From NCBI RefSeq assembly GCF_013404595.1, contig NZ_JABVAX010000002.1, forward strand, positions 434,001 to 498,000: a DNA stretch of 64,000 nt. The letters run 5' to 3'. A program made the translations under genes and the position numbers. This DNA is from Jannaschia marina. GTDB lineage: Bacteria; Pseudomonadota; Alphaproteobacteria; Rhodobacterales; Rhodobacteraceae. The notes under the pieces are model-generated. The model did not search any database. It was given only the letters and a program-made list of their open reading frames with translations, and was not told where the DNA came from. The number at the start of each line of letters is the position of its first letter. Within the stretch, counting starts at the first letter, position 1. Below are positions 25,193 through 33,342 of this stretch, piece by piece.

Positions 25193-26053
25193 CTAGAACC
25201 ACTGCCCCGGCTCCATCAGCCCGAGGTCCATCAACTGCTGCGCGCGCCATTCGAAGGGGATCGAGCCGTCCCAGTGGAGGCTGTCGATCGCCGCGCGCGA
25301 GCCGGGGTTCGTGGCAAGCGCCTTGGCCGCCCGGAAGGACGCGATGGCCGCAGTCATGGAATGGTGCCAGGGGCAGGCGTAGGTGTTCATCTCCTCGATC
25401 GAGAGACGGTGATCGGGCAGGAGCCGCAAGTCTCTGCGCACGCGGAAGAGAGCCACGCGGTCGATGCGCCGCCGTTCCCAGGGGATGTGCTCCTCGAAGC
25501 GCCAGCGCAGGCCGCCGAAGAAGTCGAGCTGCCGCTCGGCCGGGCCATCCGTGCCCCAGCGGGCGAGCGCGAAGTAGCCGGCCTCGTCCATCCAGGCATC
25601 ATTGGTGTCGACGGCGTTGCAGCCCTTAGCGAGCGTGCGGGCATAGAGGTCGACCACGAAGGTCAGCACGGCGTCGCGGCGCTCCTCGGTGCAGAAGTGC
25701 AGCGCCTCGCCGATGCGGCGGCTTTCGGCGAAGGGATGGTAGAGGTATTCGGCGTTGTAGACGTAGCCGGTCCAGGCTCCGGCGGGGCGCCCGTCGATCA
25801 GGGCGTTGACACAGGTCGAGGCGAGGTCGTCGGGCCGCCGGTCGAGGCTCAGGCGATGCACGCCCTCGGGCAGATCTGAGGGCAGCGCGATGCCGGGCGC
25901 GACCGCGAGAACGATCTGGCCGAAACCCGCGTCGCGATGGTGCGCGATCGTGCTTTCGATCTCGGTTCCGTCCTCGCAGAGGATCATCAGCGCCGGCCCC
26001 TTGCCGAGGGTGCCGGCCCTGGCGCGAAGATCCTCCAGGGATGAGAAGTCCAT
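25193..26053 (-). CDS. Conserved glycosyltransferase-like protein
   Basis: A 286-residue cytoplasmic protein starting MDFSSLEDLRARAG at the ATG 26053; the frame remains open far upstream but only as a shadow of miaB. The first part (20-75) looks like a Rossmann-like half of a GT2-type fold (ALMILCEDGTEIESTIAHHR, then FGQIVLAVAPG), and the middle part has the invariant-looking AEYLYHPFAESRRIGEALHF and GCNAVDTNDAWMDEAGYFAL, which I associate with Rhodobacterales proteins labelled glycosyltransferase family 2. No donor-site DXD is clear. Function uncertain. Confidence 0.65.
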   Translation of the reverse strand: MDFSSLEDLRARAGTLGKGPALMILCEDGTEIESTIAHHRDAGFGQIVLAVAPGIALPSDLPEGVHRLSLDRRPDDLASTCVNALIDGRPAGAWTGYVYNAEYLYHPFAESRRIGEALHFCTEERRDAVLTFVVDLYARTLAKGCNAVDTNDAWMDEAGYFALARWGTDGPAERQLDFFGGLRWRFEEHIPWERRRIDRVALFRVRRDLRLLPDHRLSIEEMNTYACPWHHSMTAAIASFRAAKALATNPGSRAAIDSLHWDGSIPFEWRAQQLMDLGLMEPGQWF

Positions 26054-26176
26054 CGGGTGCCTGCCTGCCGTTTGGCGGCACTGTCCCGCAAAGTCGCGCG
26101 CCCCGCAACCGGCGGCGCGTTGCGGCGGCGGCGGGCCTGCGGTATTGCCGCCACGCATTGAGACCGGGGATCCGTC

Positions 26177-27499
26177 ATGCCTGCGCCGAAGAAGCTGCAT
26201 ATAAAGACCTATGGCTGTCAGATGAATGTCTACGACAGCGAGCGCATGGCCGAGGCCATGGGCGGGCAGGGGTACGAGATGACGGACTGTCCGGAAGAGG
26301 CGGACATGATCCTCCTCAATACTTGCCACATCCGGGAGAAGGCGGCCGAGAAGGTCTATTCCGACCTGGGCCGTCTGAAGCCCCTGCGGGAGGCGAAGCC
26401 GGATCTCAAGATCGGGGTCGCGGGCTGCGTGGCGCAGGCCGAGGGCGCGGAGATCATGGCGCGGCAACCCATGGTCGACCTCGTGGTCGGGCCGCAGACC
26501 TATCACCGCCTGCCGGCGATGATGGAGCGGGTGGAGGCCGGTGAGAAGGCGCTCGACACCGACATGCCGGAAGAGGACAAGTTCGATCACCTGCCGAAAC
26601 TGCGGACGCCCACGGCCCGGCCGACGGCCTTCCTGACGGTGCAAGAGGGGTGCGACAAGTTCTGCGCCTTCTGCGTAGTGCCCTATACCCGCGGTGCGGA
26701 GGTGAGCCGGCCGGTCGAGCGGCTCTTGCGCGAGGCGCGCGATCTGGTGGCCCGTGGCGTCAAGGAGATCACGCTGCTCGGGCAGAACGTGAACGGCTAC
26801 CACGGGGAGGGGCCCGACGGGCGCACCTGGTCGCTTGCCGATCTGATCTGGGCGCTCGACGGGATCGAGGGGCTGGAGCGGATCCGCTTCACCACCTCGC
26901 ATCCGAACGACATGACCGACGACCTGATCGAGGCCCACGGCACCTGCGCGAAGCTCATGCCCTACCTGCACCTGCCGGTCCAATCCGGGAGCGACCGCAT
27001 CCTGAAGGCGATGAACCGCAAGCACACCGCCGAGGACTACGTCGCGATCATCGACCGGCTGCGCGCCCTGCGCCCGGATTTGGCTCTGTCGGGCGATTTC
27101 ATCGTCGGCTTCCCGGGCGAGATGGAGGAGGATTTCGAGGCGACCATGGCGCTCGTGCGGCGTGTCGGCTACGCCGCCGCCTATTCCTTCCGCTACTCCG
27201 CGCGGCCCGGCACGCCCGCCGCCGAGAAGCCCGATGTGCCGATGGACGTCGCCGTCGAGCGGCTGCACCGGCTTCAGGCGCTCATCACCGATCAGCAGCG
27301 GGCCGCGCAGGACGCGATGGTGGGGCGCGAGACGACCGTCCTATTCGAGAAGGCGGGGCGCAAGCCGGGCCAGCTCGTCGGCAAGTCGGAGCATCTGCAG
27401 GCCGTCCATGCGGAGGCACCCGAGGCGCTTCTGGGCGAGGTTGCACGCGTGCGAATCGTCGCGGCGAAGACGAATTCGCTCGAAGCGGTGTTGATCTGA
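26177..27499 (+). CDS. miaB: tRNA-2-methylthio-N6-dimethylallyladenosine synthase MiaB
   Basis: A 440-residue radical-SAM methylthiotransferase that adds a methylthio group to i6A37 of tRNAs reading UNN codons. The N-terminal UPF0004 domain carries three cluster cysteines ([22 protein letters not shown]). The radical-SAM core has CDKFCAFC (about 158-165), and a TRAM domain lies at the end (about 375-440). It starts the classical miaB-phoH-ybeY-corC-lnt order, here interrupted by three small secreted-protein genes. The ATG at 26177 is preceded by a weak GGGG site. Confidence 0.96.
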   Translation: MPAPKKLHIKTYGCQMNVYDSERMAEAMGGQGYEMTDCPEEADMILLNTCHIREKAAEKVYSDLGRLKPLREAKPDLKIGVAGCVAQAEGAEIMARQPMVDLVVGPQTYHRLPAMMERVEAGEKALDTDMPEEDKFDHLPKLRTPTARPTAFLTVQEGCDKFCAFCVVPYTRGAEVSRPVERLLREARDLVARGVKEITLLGQNVNGYHGEGPDGRTWSLADLIWALDGIEGLERIRFTTSHPNDMTDDLIEAHGTCAKLMPYLHLPVQSGSDRILKAMNRKHTAEDYVAIIDRLRALRPDLALSGDFIVGFPGEMEEDFEATMALVRRVGYAAAYSFRYSARPGTPAAEKPDVPMDVAVERLHRLQALITDQQRAAQDAMVGRETTVLFEKAGRKPGQLVGKSEHLQAVHAEAPEALLGEVARVRIVAAKTNSLEAVLI

Positions 27500-27706
27500 G
27501 CGCTGCAATCGGCGCTCGCCCCGGTGATTGTCGCCCTTGTGGCACCAAAACATGCCAATCGCATGGGATTGTCCGACAATTTTAACCGAGTTCGCCACTT
27601 TCCCTTCACACCCTCGCGCGCGGTGCCGATACTCGGTGCCGTTGCGTAATTGCAGGTGCCGGCGGTGGGGGCCGCGGGCGGCCTGCCGTCAATCAGGGAA
27701 GTTTCC

Positions 27707-28039
27707 ATGTTCATGAAGTCTGCCGCCCTTGCCGCCGTCGCTTTCGGATGCGTCGGGGCGGGTCTCCTCGCCGCGCCTGCCGCGGCCGACCACCATCTTC
27801 AGGCCCAACCGATCCAGATCACCGTGAAATGCGCGCGCTATCTCAGCCGCGGCGTCATCTGGGACAGGGCGATGCCCGAGTTCCTCGATGACCTGAGGGC
27901 CGCGGGCTATTCCTTCGAGGAAGCGGATGCCATCGGGAGCCGCGTCTGCCGCGACGAGGCCGGCGTCGGCAACACCGCCGTCATGGGCCAGACGATGCGC
28001 AATATCCTCCGCCAGAACCCGCCGCGGGGCCGTCGCTGA
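27707..28039 (+). CDS. Small secreted protein of unknown function
   Basis: A 110-residue exported protein. The ATG at 27707 follows CAGGGAAG; a signal peptide (MFMKSAALAAVAFGCVGAG, cleavage near AAAADHH) precedes a mature part of about 85 residues with two cysteines (VKCARYLSRGV and GSRVCRDEAG), possibly a disulfide. No family recognised. It is the first of three small exported proteins between miaB and phoH. A long hairpin lies directly after its stop. Confidence 0.72.
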   Translation: MFMKSAALAAVAFGCVGAGLLAAPAAADHHLQAQPIQITVKCARYLSRGVIWDRAMPEFLDDLRAAGYSFEEADAIGSRVCRDEAGVGNTAVMGQTMRNILRQNPPRGRR

Positions 28040-28048
28040 ATGCCCGCT

Positions 28049-28106
28049 TGTGGCGTTTGCGAAAAATGACCCAAGATATGGTTCTTTGGCCTTTGCAGAC
28101 GCCACA
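28049..28106 (+). other. Long hairpin between small secreted-protein genes
   Basis: TGTGGCGTTTGC (28049-28060) can pair with GCAGACGCCACA (28095-28106) over 12 positions with one G.U. The 34-base loop contains a further CCAAGA/TCTTTGG pairing. It may be a terminator variant, an mRNA processing signal or a regulatory RNA. No T tract follows. Confidence 0.5.
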
Positions 28107-28213
28107 GGTCTGGTAGTCTTCCGTCACGTGAGGTTCGACCGTTTGCCCATCGCCTGCCGATGTCGGGCGAGCCCCGCTCTGACTGTCTCGGACGAAAAGG
28201 GGGAGGCTGAAAG

Positions 28214-28555
28214 GTGTCTCGGATTGCAATGAAAGCCGCGGTCTTTGCGGCGGCCTCTGCCATGGTCGCGCTGCCGGTCGCGGCGCAGAACGTGGGCGAC
28301 GTGGGCGAGGACTCGCGCGGCAACGTCTATACTTTCACACGCGACGCGCAGGGCCGTGGCGTCTGGACGCCGGGCCGCGTGCTGACCGGACCGACGCGCG
28401 AGCGCACGATCCTCGCGGAACGCTACACCCCGACCATCTGGACCGACCCCGACGGTTGCGAGCATTGGGTCATGGACGACGGGGCCGAGGGCTTCATGAC
28501 GCCGCATGTGACGGCCCATGGCCGCCCGGTCTGCAACCGCCCGGGAGGACACTGA
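28214..28555 (+). CDS. Small secreted protein with GCEHW motif, copy 1
   Basis: A 113-residue exported protein. GTG at 28214 is preceded by GGGGGAGG at good spacing; an ATG five codons later is less well placed. The signal peptide ends near VAAQ. The mature region ends in a conserved block, IWTDPDGCEHWVMDDGAEGF, then a Cys (RPVCNRPGGH), so one disulfide is likely. The same block occurs in the next gene. I have the impression that this motif is found in other Rhodobacterales envelope proteins, some with OmpA domains, but I do not know its function. Confidence 0.75.
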   Translation: MSRIAMKAAVFAAASAMVALPVAAQNVGDVGEDSRGNVYTFTRDAQGRGVWTPGRVLTGPTRERTILAERYTPTIWTDPDGCEHWVMDDGAEGFMTPHVTAHGRPVCNRPGGH

Positions 28556-28556
28556 C

Positions 28557-28868
28557 ATGACGATCCTGCGCTTTTCCACCGCCGCCTCCTGCCTGGCCGC
28601 GCTCGTGGCCTGCGACACCGACAACTCCCGCGACAAGACGGTCGACGGACAGCTCGTCGGCCGCTCCTCCCTGCAGGAGCTGACGCCCGGCATCTGGGTC
28701 GACCCGCGCGGCTGCGAGCACTGGCTGATCGACGACGGCGTCGAGGGTTATCTCTCGGCGCGCTACGACCCGCGGACCGGCAAGCATGTCTGCGGCCGCA
28801 GCACCGCGCCGCCCGAATATGTGACCGGTCCGTTCCGCGCCGGTGCCGACGTCAACGATCCGGTATGA
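28557..28868 (+). CDS. Small lipoprotein with GCEHW motif, copy 2
   Basis: A 103-residue predicted lipoprotein: the signal peptide MTILRFSTAASCLAALVAC ends in a lipobox-like ALVAC. The mature part carries IWVDPRGCEHWLIDDGVEGY and a second Cys (GKHVCGRST), closely matching the C-terminal part of the preceding gene, so the pair arose by duplication with one copy soluble and one lipid-anchored. It starts one base after the preceding stop (TGACATG), implying coupling, and is followed by a terminator. Confidence 0.78.
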   Translation: MTILRFSTAASCLAALVACDTDNSRDKTVDGQLVGRSSLQELTPGIWVDPRGCEHWLIDDGVEGYLSARYDPRTGKHVCGRSTAPPEYVTGPFRAGADVNDPV

Positions 28869-28894
28869 TGCGCCGGACCGACGAATAAAGGGGC

Positions 28895-28931
28895 GGGGCC
28901 GTGGCGGAAACGTCACGGCCCCGTTTCGTTC
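28895..28931 (+). terminator. Rho-independent terminator before phoH
   Basis: GGGGCCGTG and CACGGCCCC form a 9-bp stem with a ten-base loop, followed by GTTTCGTT. It closes the small secreted-protein transcript 27 bases after the last stop, so phoH probably has its own promoter. Confidence 0.8.
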
Positions 28932-29026
28932 TGGGGGTGAATTCCCGCTGATCGTCCCCACCTGACCTTGTGACCCGGCCCCGACCGGGGCACGATTTGA
29001 CGAGACCGAGTGCAAAGGAAACCTTC

Positions 29027-30043
29027 TTGCCCACCCTGCTTGACCCGGAAGAGAAGATCGCCGTCCAACTGGATTTCCCCGACAACCGCCTGATGATCGA
29101 CATGGTCGGCCCGAACGGAGCCCATCTCGCCCAGATCGAGCAGCTCATGGGCGTTCAGATCGTCCACCGCGGCAACGCGCTCGTCGTCCATGGCGAGGCG
29201 GCCGGCGAAGCGGAGCGGGTTCTCGGCGCGCTCTATGCGCGGCTCGAAGCGGGCAAGGACGTGACCATGGGCGTGATCGACGGGCTGATCCGCCTGCGCT
29301 CCGGATCCGAGGACGGCGCGCGCGACGGCGACCAGAAGGAGATGTTCCCCGGCCCCGCGCTCGAGATCCGCACCCGCAAGAAGACGATGGAGCCTCGCAC
29401 CGAGGCGCAGAAGGCCTATACGCAGGCGCTTCTCGACAACGAGCTGACCTTCGGGATCGGCCCGGCCGGCACGGGCAAGACCTATGTCGCCGTCGCCGTC
29501 GCGGTGTCGAAGTTCATCACCGGCGAGGTCGACCGGATCATCCTGACCCGCCCGGCGGTGGAGGCCGGCGAAAAGCTGGGCTTCCTGCCCGGCACGCAGG
29601 ACGAGAAGGTTGATCCCTACATGCAGCCGCTCTACGATGCGCTGAACGACTTCCTGCCGGGCAAGCAGCTTGCCAAGCTGCGCGAGGAGAAGCGCGTCGA
29701 GATCGCGCCGCTCGCCTTCATGCGCGGGCGGACGCTGTCGAATGCTTTCGTCATCCTCGACGAGGCACAGAACGCGACGACGATGCAGATGAAGATGTTC
29801 CTGACCCGTCTGGGGCAGGGGAGCCGCATGGCCATCACCGGCGACCGCAGTCAGGTCGACCTGCCGCGCGGCGTGCAGTCGGGCCTGCGCGACGCGGAGC
29901 AGATCCTGGCCGGAGTCGAGGGCATCAGCTTCAACTACTTCGATGCGACCGACGTGGTGCGCCATCCGCTCGTCGCCAAGATCATCACCGCCTACGACGC
30001 CGAGGACACGCGACGGGAGGCCCGGCGGGCCGAGCGGGAATGA
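29027..30043 (+). CDS. phoH: PhoH-family ATPase
   Basis: A cytoplasmic P-loop ATPase of the PhoH/YbeZ family, associated with YbeY in RNA metabolism. I chose the TTG at 29027 because AAGGA lies seven bases before it and the resulting 338 residues match the family; a GTG at 28970 gives 19 more, non-conserved residues. An N-terminal KH-like segment (LDFPDNRLMIDMVGPNGAHL, near the start) precedes the PhoH domain with Walker A GPAGTGKT and Walker B AFVILDEAQNAT. It overlaps the next start by ATGA. It leads a unit with the rraB-like gene, ybeY, corC and lnt. Confidence 0.92.
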   Translation: MPTLLDPEEKIAVQLDFPDNRLMIDMVGPNGAHLAQIEQLMGVQIVHRGNALVVHGEAAGEAERVLGALYARLEAGKDVTMGVIDGLIRLRSGSEDGARDGDQKEMFPGPALEIRTRKKTMEPRTEAQKAYTQALLDNELTFGIGPAGTGKTYVAVAVAVSKFITGEVDRIILTRPAVEAGEKLGFLPGTQDEKVDPYMQPLYDALNDFLPGKQLAKLREEKRVEIAPLAFMRGRTLSNAFVILDEAQNATTMQMKMFLTRLGQGSRMAITGDRSQVDLPRGVQSGLRDAEQILAGVEGISFNYFDATDVVRHPLVAKIITAYDAEDTRREARRAERE

Positions 30044-30390
30044 GCGTCGACTACGACGTCCAGAAGTCCGAGACCGAACGCCGCTGGAGAGAGATCGCCG
30101 AGGGGCCGGGCGCGCCGTCCGAGGGCTTGCTCGACCTGCGGTTTCTCGGCGGGCCGGAGGCCGATGCCGTCGAGTTCATGGGATGGCTCGAAGACCGGGG
30201 CTACGACGTGGAGCACTACGCACCCGACCGCGAGAGCGGCGATCCCGAGGATGCGCTCGACGTGATCGAGGTGCAGACGGAGGTGATGGCGCTCTCGGCC
30301 GAGAGTATCCACGCGGAGGAGCGGCGCACGACCGAGGCCGCGCTGCGCTTCGGCTACCACCCCGACGGCTGGGGGTTCATGGGAACGTGA
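30040..30390 (+). CDS. RraB-family (RNase E regulator-like) protein
   Basis: A 116-residue soluble acidic protein. The pattern FMGWLEDRGYDVEHY, a beta strand VIEVQTEVMALSAESIHAEER and the C-terminal FGYHPDGWGFMGT match the RraB/DUF1260 domain, known in E. coli to bind and inhibit RNase E. Placement between phoH and ybeY, both tied to RNA turnover and ribosome quality, supports an RNA-metabolism role; actual binding to RNase E is inferred. Both ends overlap its neighbours by four bases (ATGA, GTGA), so the trio is translationally coupled. Confidence 0.75.
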   Translation: MSVDYDVQKSETERRWREIAEGPGAPSEGLLDLRFLGGPEADAVEFMGWLEDRGYDVEHYAPDRESGDPEDALDVIEVQTEVMALSAESIHAEERRTTEAALRFGYHPDGWGFMGT

Positions 30391-30854
30391 ACCACGAGAT
30401 CGACGTCCTTGTCGAAGACGACCGCTGGTCCGACCTCGACCGGCTTGCGCAGGTCGCCGTGCCCGCCGCGCTCGCGGGTCTCGACGGGCCGTTCACGGTG
30501 GCGATCCTCGGGTGCGACGACGCACGCATCGCGGCGCTCAACGGCGACTTCCGGGCCAAGCCGACGGCGACGAACGTGCTGTCGTGGCCCTCGGAGGATC
30601 GCGTGCCCGGCGGGCCGATCACCGACCCGGAGCTTGGCGACATCGCCATCGCCTTCGAGACCTGCGCGCGGGAAGCCGCCGAGCAGGGAAAGCCCTTCGA
30701 GGCGCATGTCATGCACCTTCTCGTCCATGCCACGTTGCACCTTCTGGGTCACGATCACATCGAGACCGACGAGGCCGAGCGCATGGAAGCGCTGGAGGTT
30801 CAAATCCTCGCTGGATTGGGTTTCCCCGATCCCTATGCCTCTGGTATGGGTTGA
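30387..30854 (+). CDS. ybeY: Endoribonuclease YbeY
   Basis: A 155-residue metalloprotein for 16S rRNA 3' maturation and 70S ribosome quality control. The zinc motif HLLVHATLHLLGHDH (H-x3-H-x5-H) is intact. Start is GTG at 30387 within a GTGA overlap with the RraB-like gene; no other start in this frame places the conserved N-terminus (VDVLVEDDRW-like) correctly. It works with PhoH in this operon. The gap to corC is about 50 bases. Confidence 0.96.
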   Translation: MNHEIDVLVEDDRWSDLDRLAQVAVPAALAGLDGPFTVAILGCDDARIAALNGDFRAKPTATNVLSWPSEDRVPGGPITDPELGDIAIAFETCAREAAEQGKPFEAHVMHLLVHATLHLLGHDHIETDEAERMEALEVQILAGLGFPDPYASGMG

Positions 30855-30902
30855 AGACGCGGAACGTATTTCCGCCTCAAGAGAAAGGGGCCATTGGGTC
30901 CG

Positions 30903-31790
30903 ATGGACAACGACGGATCGTCTAGGGCCGCGCAGGGCGCGCGGGACGACACCACCTCACACCTCTCGAACGGCGGCACCATCGGTGCGCGCCCCGGTTT
31001 CATGAGCCGCGTCTTCGGCGGCCTTCTGGGCGAGCCGGAACCCGAGCCCGAAACCGAAGAGGCGACCCCGGCCGGGGTGATGCCCGGCCTTCTGAACCTG
31101 CGCCTCAAACGGCTCGACGACGTGCTCATCCCGCGTGCGGAGGTCGTGGCCGTACCGCACGACATCTCGCTGCCGGATCTCGTGGCCAAGTTCCGCGAGA
31201 GCGGGATGACCCGCCTTCCGGTCTTCGACACCACGCTCGACGAGCCGCTCGGTATGATCCACCTGAAGGACCTGGCGCTCAACCACGGCTTCAATGGCGA
31301 TCGCGACAAGCCCTTCGCGCTCAAGCCGCTTCTGCGCGGCCTGATCTATGCGCCGCCGTCGATGCCCATCGGCGTGCTCCTGACCAAGATGCAGACGCAG
31401 CGCGTCCATATGGCGCTCGTCATCGACGAATACGGCGGCGTCGACGGCCTCGTTACGCTCGAAGACCTCATCGAGCAGGTCATCGGCGAGATCGAGGATG
31501 AGCACGATCAGGAAGAGGGCAAGTTCTGGCGGCAGGAGAAGAGCGGCTGCTACCTCGCGCTCGCCCGCACGCCGATCGAGGATTTCGAGGAAGAGGTCGG
31601 CCTGAAACTCGTCGACGCGGAGGACGAAGAGGAGATCGACACGCTCGGTGGCCTCGTCTTCATGCTGGCGGGTCGCGTGCCCGAACGCGGCGAGGTGATC
31701 CCGCACCCGAGCGGTGCCGAGATCGAGGTAGTCGATGCCGACCCCCGGCGCATCAAGCGCCTGCGCCTGCGGGTGCCCGACGCGGCCTGA
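30903..31790 (+). CDS. CorC/HlyC-family CBS-domain protein
   Basis: A 295-residue cytoplasmic protein with two CBS domains (about 75-200) and a C-terminal CorC_HlyC domain (about 215-295), without the membrane DUF21 part, so it is the short CorC form proposed to modulate magnesium or cobalt efflux. Motifs include VLIPRAEVVAVPHD, MALVIDEYGGVDGLVTLEDL and GRVPERGEVIPHPSG. ATG at 30903 is chosen; a TTG three codons earlier lies close to the GGGG site and is possible. It follows ybeY and precedes lnt, as in many bacteria. Confidence 0.92.
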   Translation: MDNDGSSRAAQGARDDTTSHLSNGGTIGARPGFMSRVFGGLLGEPEPEPETEEATPAGVMPGLLNLRLKRLDDVLIPRAEVVAVPHDISLPDLVAKFRESGMTRLPVFDTTLDEPLGMIHLKDLALNHGFNGDRDKPFALKPLLRGLIYAPPSMPIGVLLTKMQTQRVHMALVIDEYGGVDGLVTLEDLIEQVIGEIEDEHDQEEGKFWRQEKSGCYLALARTPIEDFEEEVGLKLVDAEDEEEIDTLGGLVFMLAGRVPERGEVIPHPSGAEIEVVDADPRRIKRLRLRVPDAA

Positions 31791-31798
31791 TCCGGGGG

Positions 31799-33277
31799 AT
31801 GCGCCATCTTGCAATGCTCCTGCCGGTGCTGGCCGGTCTCGCCGCCGCGCTTGGCCAGGCCCCGTGGGACATGTGGTTCGTCGCGCTCCCGGGCTATGCG
31901 CTCGGCATCGGGCTGATCGCGCGGTCGCGGCGGCCCTTCCTGACCGGCCTCGGCTTCGGCACGGCGCATTTCGCGATTGCCCTGCACTGGATCGTGGAGC
32001 CCTTCCTCGTGGACGCGGCTGCGACCGGCTGGCTTGCGCCCGTCGCGCTCGTTCTGGTGGCCTTGGGCTTCGGCCTCTTCTGGGGCATCGCCGCCGCGCT
32101 GGCCCGCCGCGTGGCCCCGGGGCCGGTGCCGGTCGCGCTGATGCTCGTGGCGGTCGAGCTTCTGCGGTCCTACCTCCTGACGGGATTTCCCTGGGCCTTG
32201 CCCGGCCATGTCCTTATCGGCGCCCCCGCGCTGCCGGCGGCGACGGTGGCCGGCGCGCACGGTCTGGGCCTCGCCGTTCTCCTCGGCGCGGCCTTCCTCG
32301 TTTCGTCCGGCCCGGTCCGACGGGGCGTCGGCGCTGCGGTCTGGGCCTTGCCCTTCGCGGTCGGGATGGTGTTGCCGTCCGCCGTTGCTCCGGGCCCCGA
32401 CGCGCCCGTCGTCCGGCTGGTCCAACCGAACGCGCCGCAACACCAGAAATGGGATCCGGATTTCATCTACGTCTTCTTCCGCCGCGGGCTCGAAGCCACG
32501 GCGGCAGCGCCAGAGGGTCGCGACCCCGATGCCGTCGTCTGGCCCGAGACGTCGCTGCCCGAGATCCTGCGCCATTCGGACGACGTGCGCCCGATGATCT
32601 CCGCCGCCTCGGGCGGCACACCCGTCGTCCTCGGCGCGCAGCGCTACGGCGAGGACCGGCGGCCGCGCAATTCACTCGTCGTGCTGACCGGGGAGGCGGG
32701 CGAGATCGCGCGGGTGCACGACAAGTACCGCCTCGTCCCCTTCGGGGAATACCTCCCCTTCGAGCCCCTGTTCGAGGCCGTCGGGGTCGGGGCGCTCGCC
32801 GCGCAACTCGCCGGTGGCTATCAGCCTGGCGACGGCCCCGTCCTGATCGACCTGCCGGGCGTCGGGCCTGTGCTGCCGCTCATCTGCTACGAGGCGATCT
32901 TTCCGCAGGAGCTGCGCCGGCTGGCCCGGCCCCGCGCGATCCTGCACCTGACCAACGACGCCTGGTTCGGCACCTTCGCCGGCCCACAGCAGCACCTCGC
33001 GCTCGCCCGTCTGCGCGCCGCGGAGTCGGGCCTGCCTCTCCTCAGGGCGGCCAACACGGGCGTCTCGGCGGTGATCGACGCGCGGGGGGGCGTGCGCGCT
33101 GCGCTCGGGCTCGGGCAGGCGGGGCATCTCGACGCGGCGGTGCCGCCCGCGCTGCCTCCGACGCCCTACTGGCGGACGGGCGATTGGTCGGTTCTCGCCT
33201 TCCTTGTCCTTCTCCTCGCGGTGTCGTGGCGGCGCGGCCGTGCGATTCCGGTTGCCCCCGCGCGCGAAGGGCCCTAG
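31799..33277 (+). CDS. lnt: Apolipoprotein N-acyltransferase
   Basis: A 492-residue inner-membrane enzyme that adds the third acyl chain to lipoproteins. An N-terminal set of about six to seven membrane segments (1-195) is followed by the periplasmic nitrilase-like domain (about 205-455) with the catalytic triad: Glu in WPETSLPE, Lys in HDKYRLVPFGEYLP, Cys in LICYEAIF. A last membrane helix lies near 465. It starts eight bases after corC. Two bases after its stop a short leader frame begins, leading into the metK riboswitch. Confidence 0.95.
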   Translation: MRHLAMLLPVLAGLAAALGQAPWDMWFVALPGYALGIGLIARSRRPFLTGLGFGTAHFAIALHWIVEPFLVDAAATGWLAPVALVLVALGFGLFWGIAAALARRVAPGPVPVALMLVAVELLRSYLLTGFPWALPGHVLIGAPALPAATVAGAHGLGLAVLLGAAFLVSSGPVRRGVGAAVWALPFAVGMVLPSAVAPGPDAPVVRLVQPNAPQHQKWDPDFIYVFFRRGLEATAAAPEGRDPDAVVWPETSLPEILRHSDDVRPMISAASGGTPVVLGAQRYGEDRRPRNSLVVLTGEAGEIARVHDKYRLVPFGEYLPFEPLFEAVGVGALAAQLAGGYQPGDGPVLIDLPGVGPVLPLICYEAIFPQELRRLARPRAILHLTNDAWFGTFAGPQQHLALARLRAAESGLPLLRAANTGVSAVIDARGGVRAALGLGQAGHLDAAVPPALPPTPYWRTGDWSVLAFLVLLLAVSWRRGRAIPVAPAREGP

Positions 33278-33279
33278 CC

Positions 33280-33342
33280 ATGAATGAACCGCCCCAACGG
33301 CTTCCTGACGGGGTGCGAGAAACGTATCGGAGCATCCCATGA
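33280..33342 (+). CDS. Possible 20-codon leader peptide across the metK riboswitch
   Basis: ATG at 33280 opens a 20-codon frame ([20 protein letters not shown]) with AAGGG eight bases upstream. It begins two bases after the lnt stop, runs through the entire SAM/SAH aptamer and ends with a TGA that overlaps the metK ATG (ATGA). It may be chance, but the spacing to a ribosome site and both junctions fit termination-reinitiation. No homologue is known to me. Confidence 0.35.
   Translation: MNEPPQRLPDGVRETYRSIP
33290..33334 (+). promoter_or_regulatory. SAM/SAH riboswitch of metK
   Basis: The P1 arms CGCCCC (33290-33295) and GGGGUG (33310-33315) enclose AACGGCUUCCUG (33296-33307), the conserved loop of the SAM/SAH riboswitch, and GGAGCA (33329-33334) follows as the pseudoknot strand, pairing with GCUUCC. 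GGAGCA is also the metK ribosome site, so ligand binding would block translation. The class is known from metK leaders in Rhodobacterales. Confidence 0.93.

Noticed and set aside
28970-29027. GTG at 28970 as the phoH start
   Set aside because: The extra 19 residues are not family-like and the AAGGA site sits just before the TTG at 29027; the upstream start is still possible.
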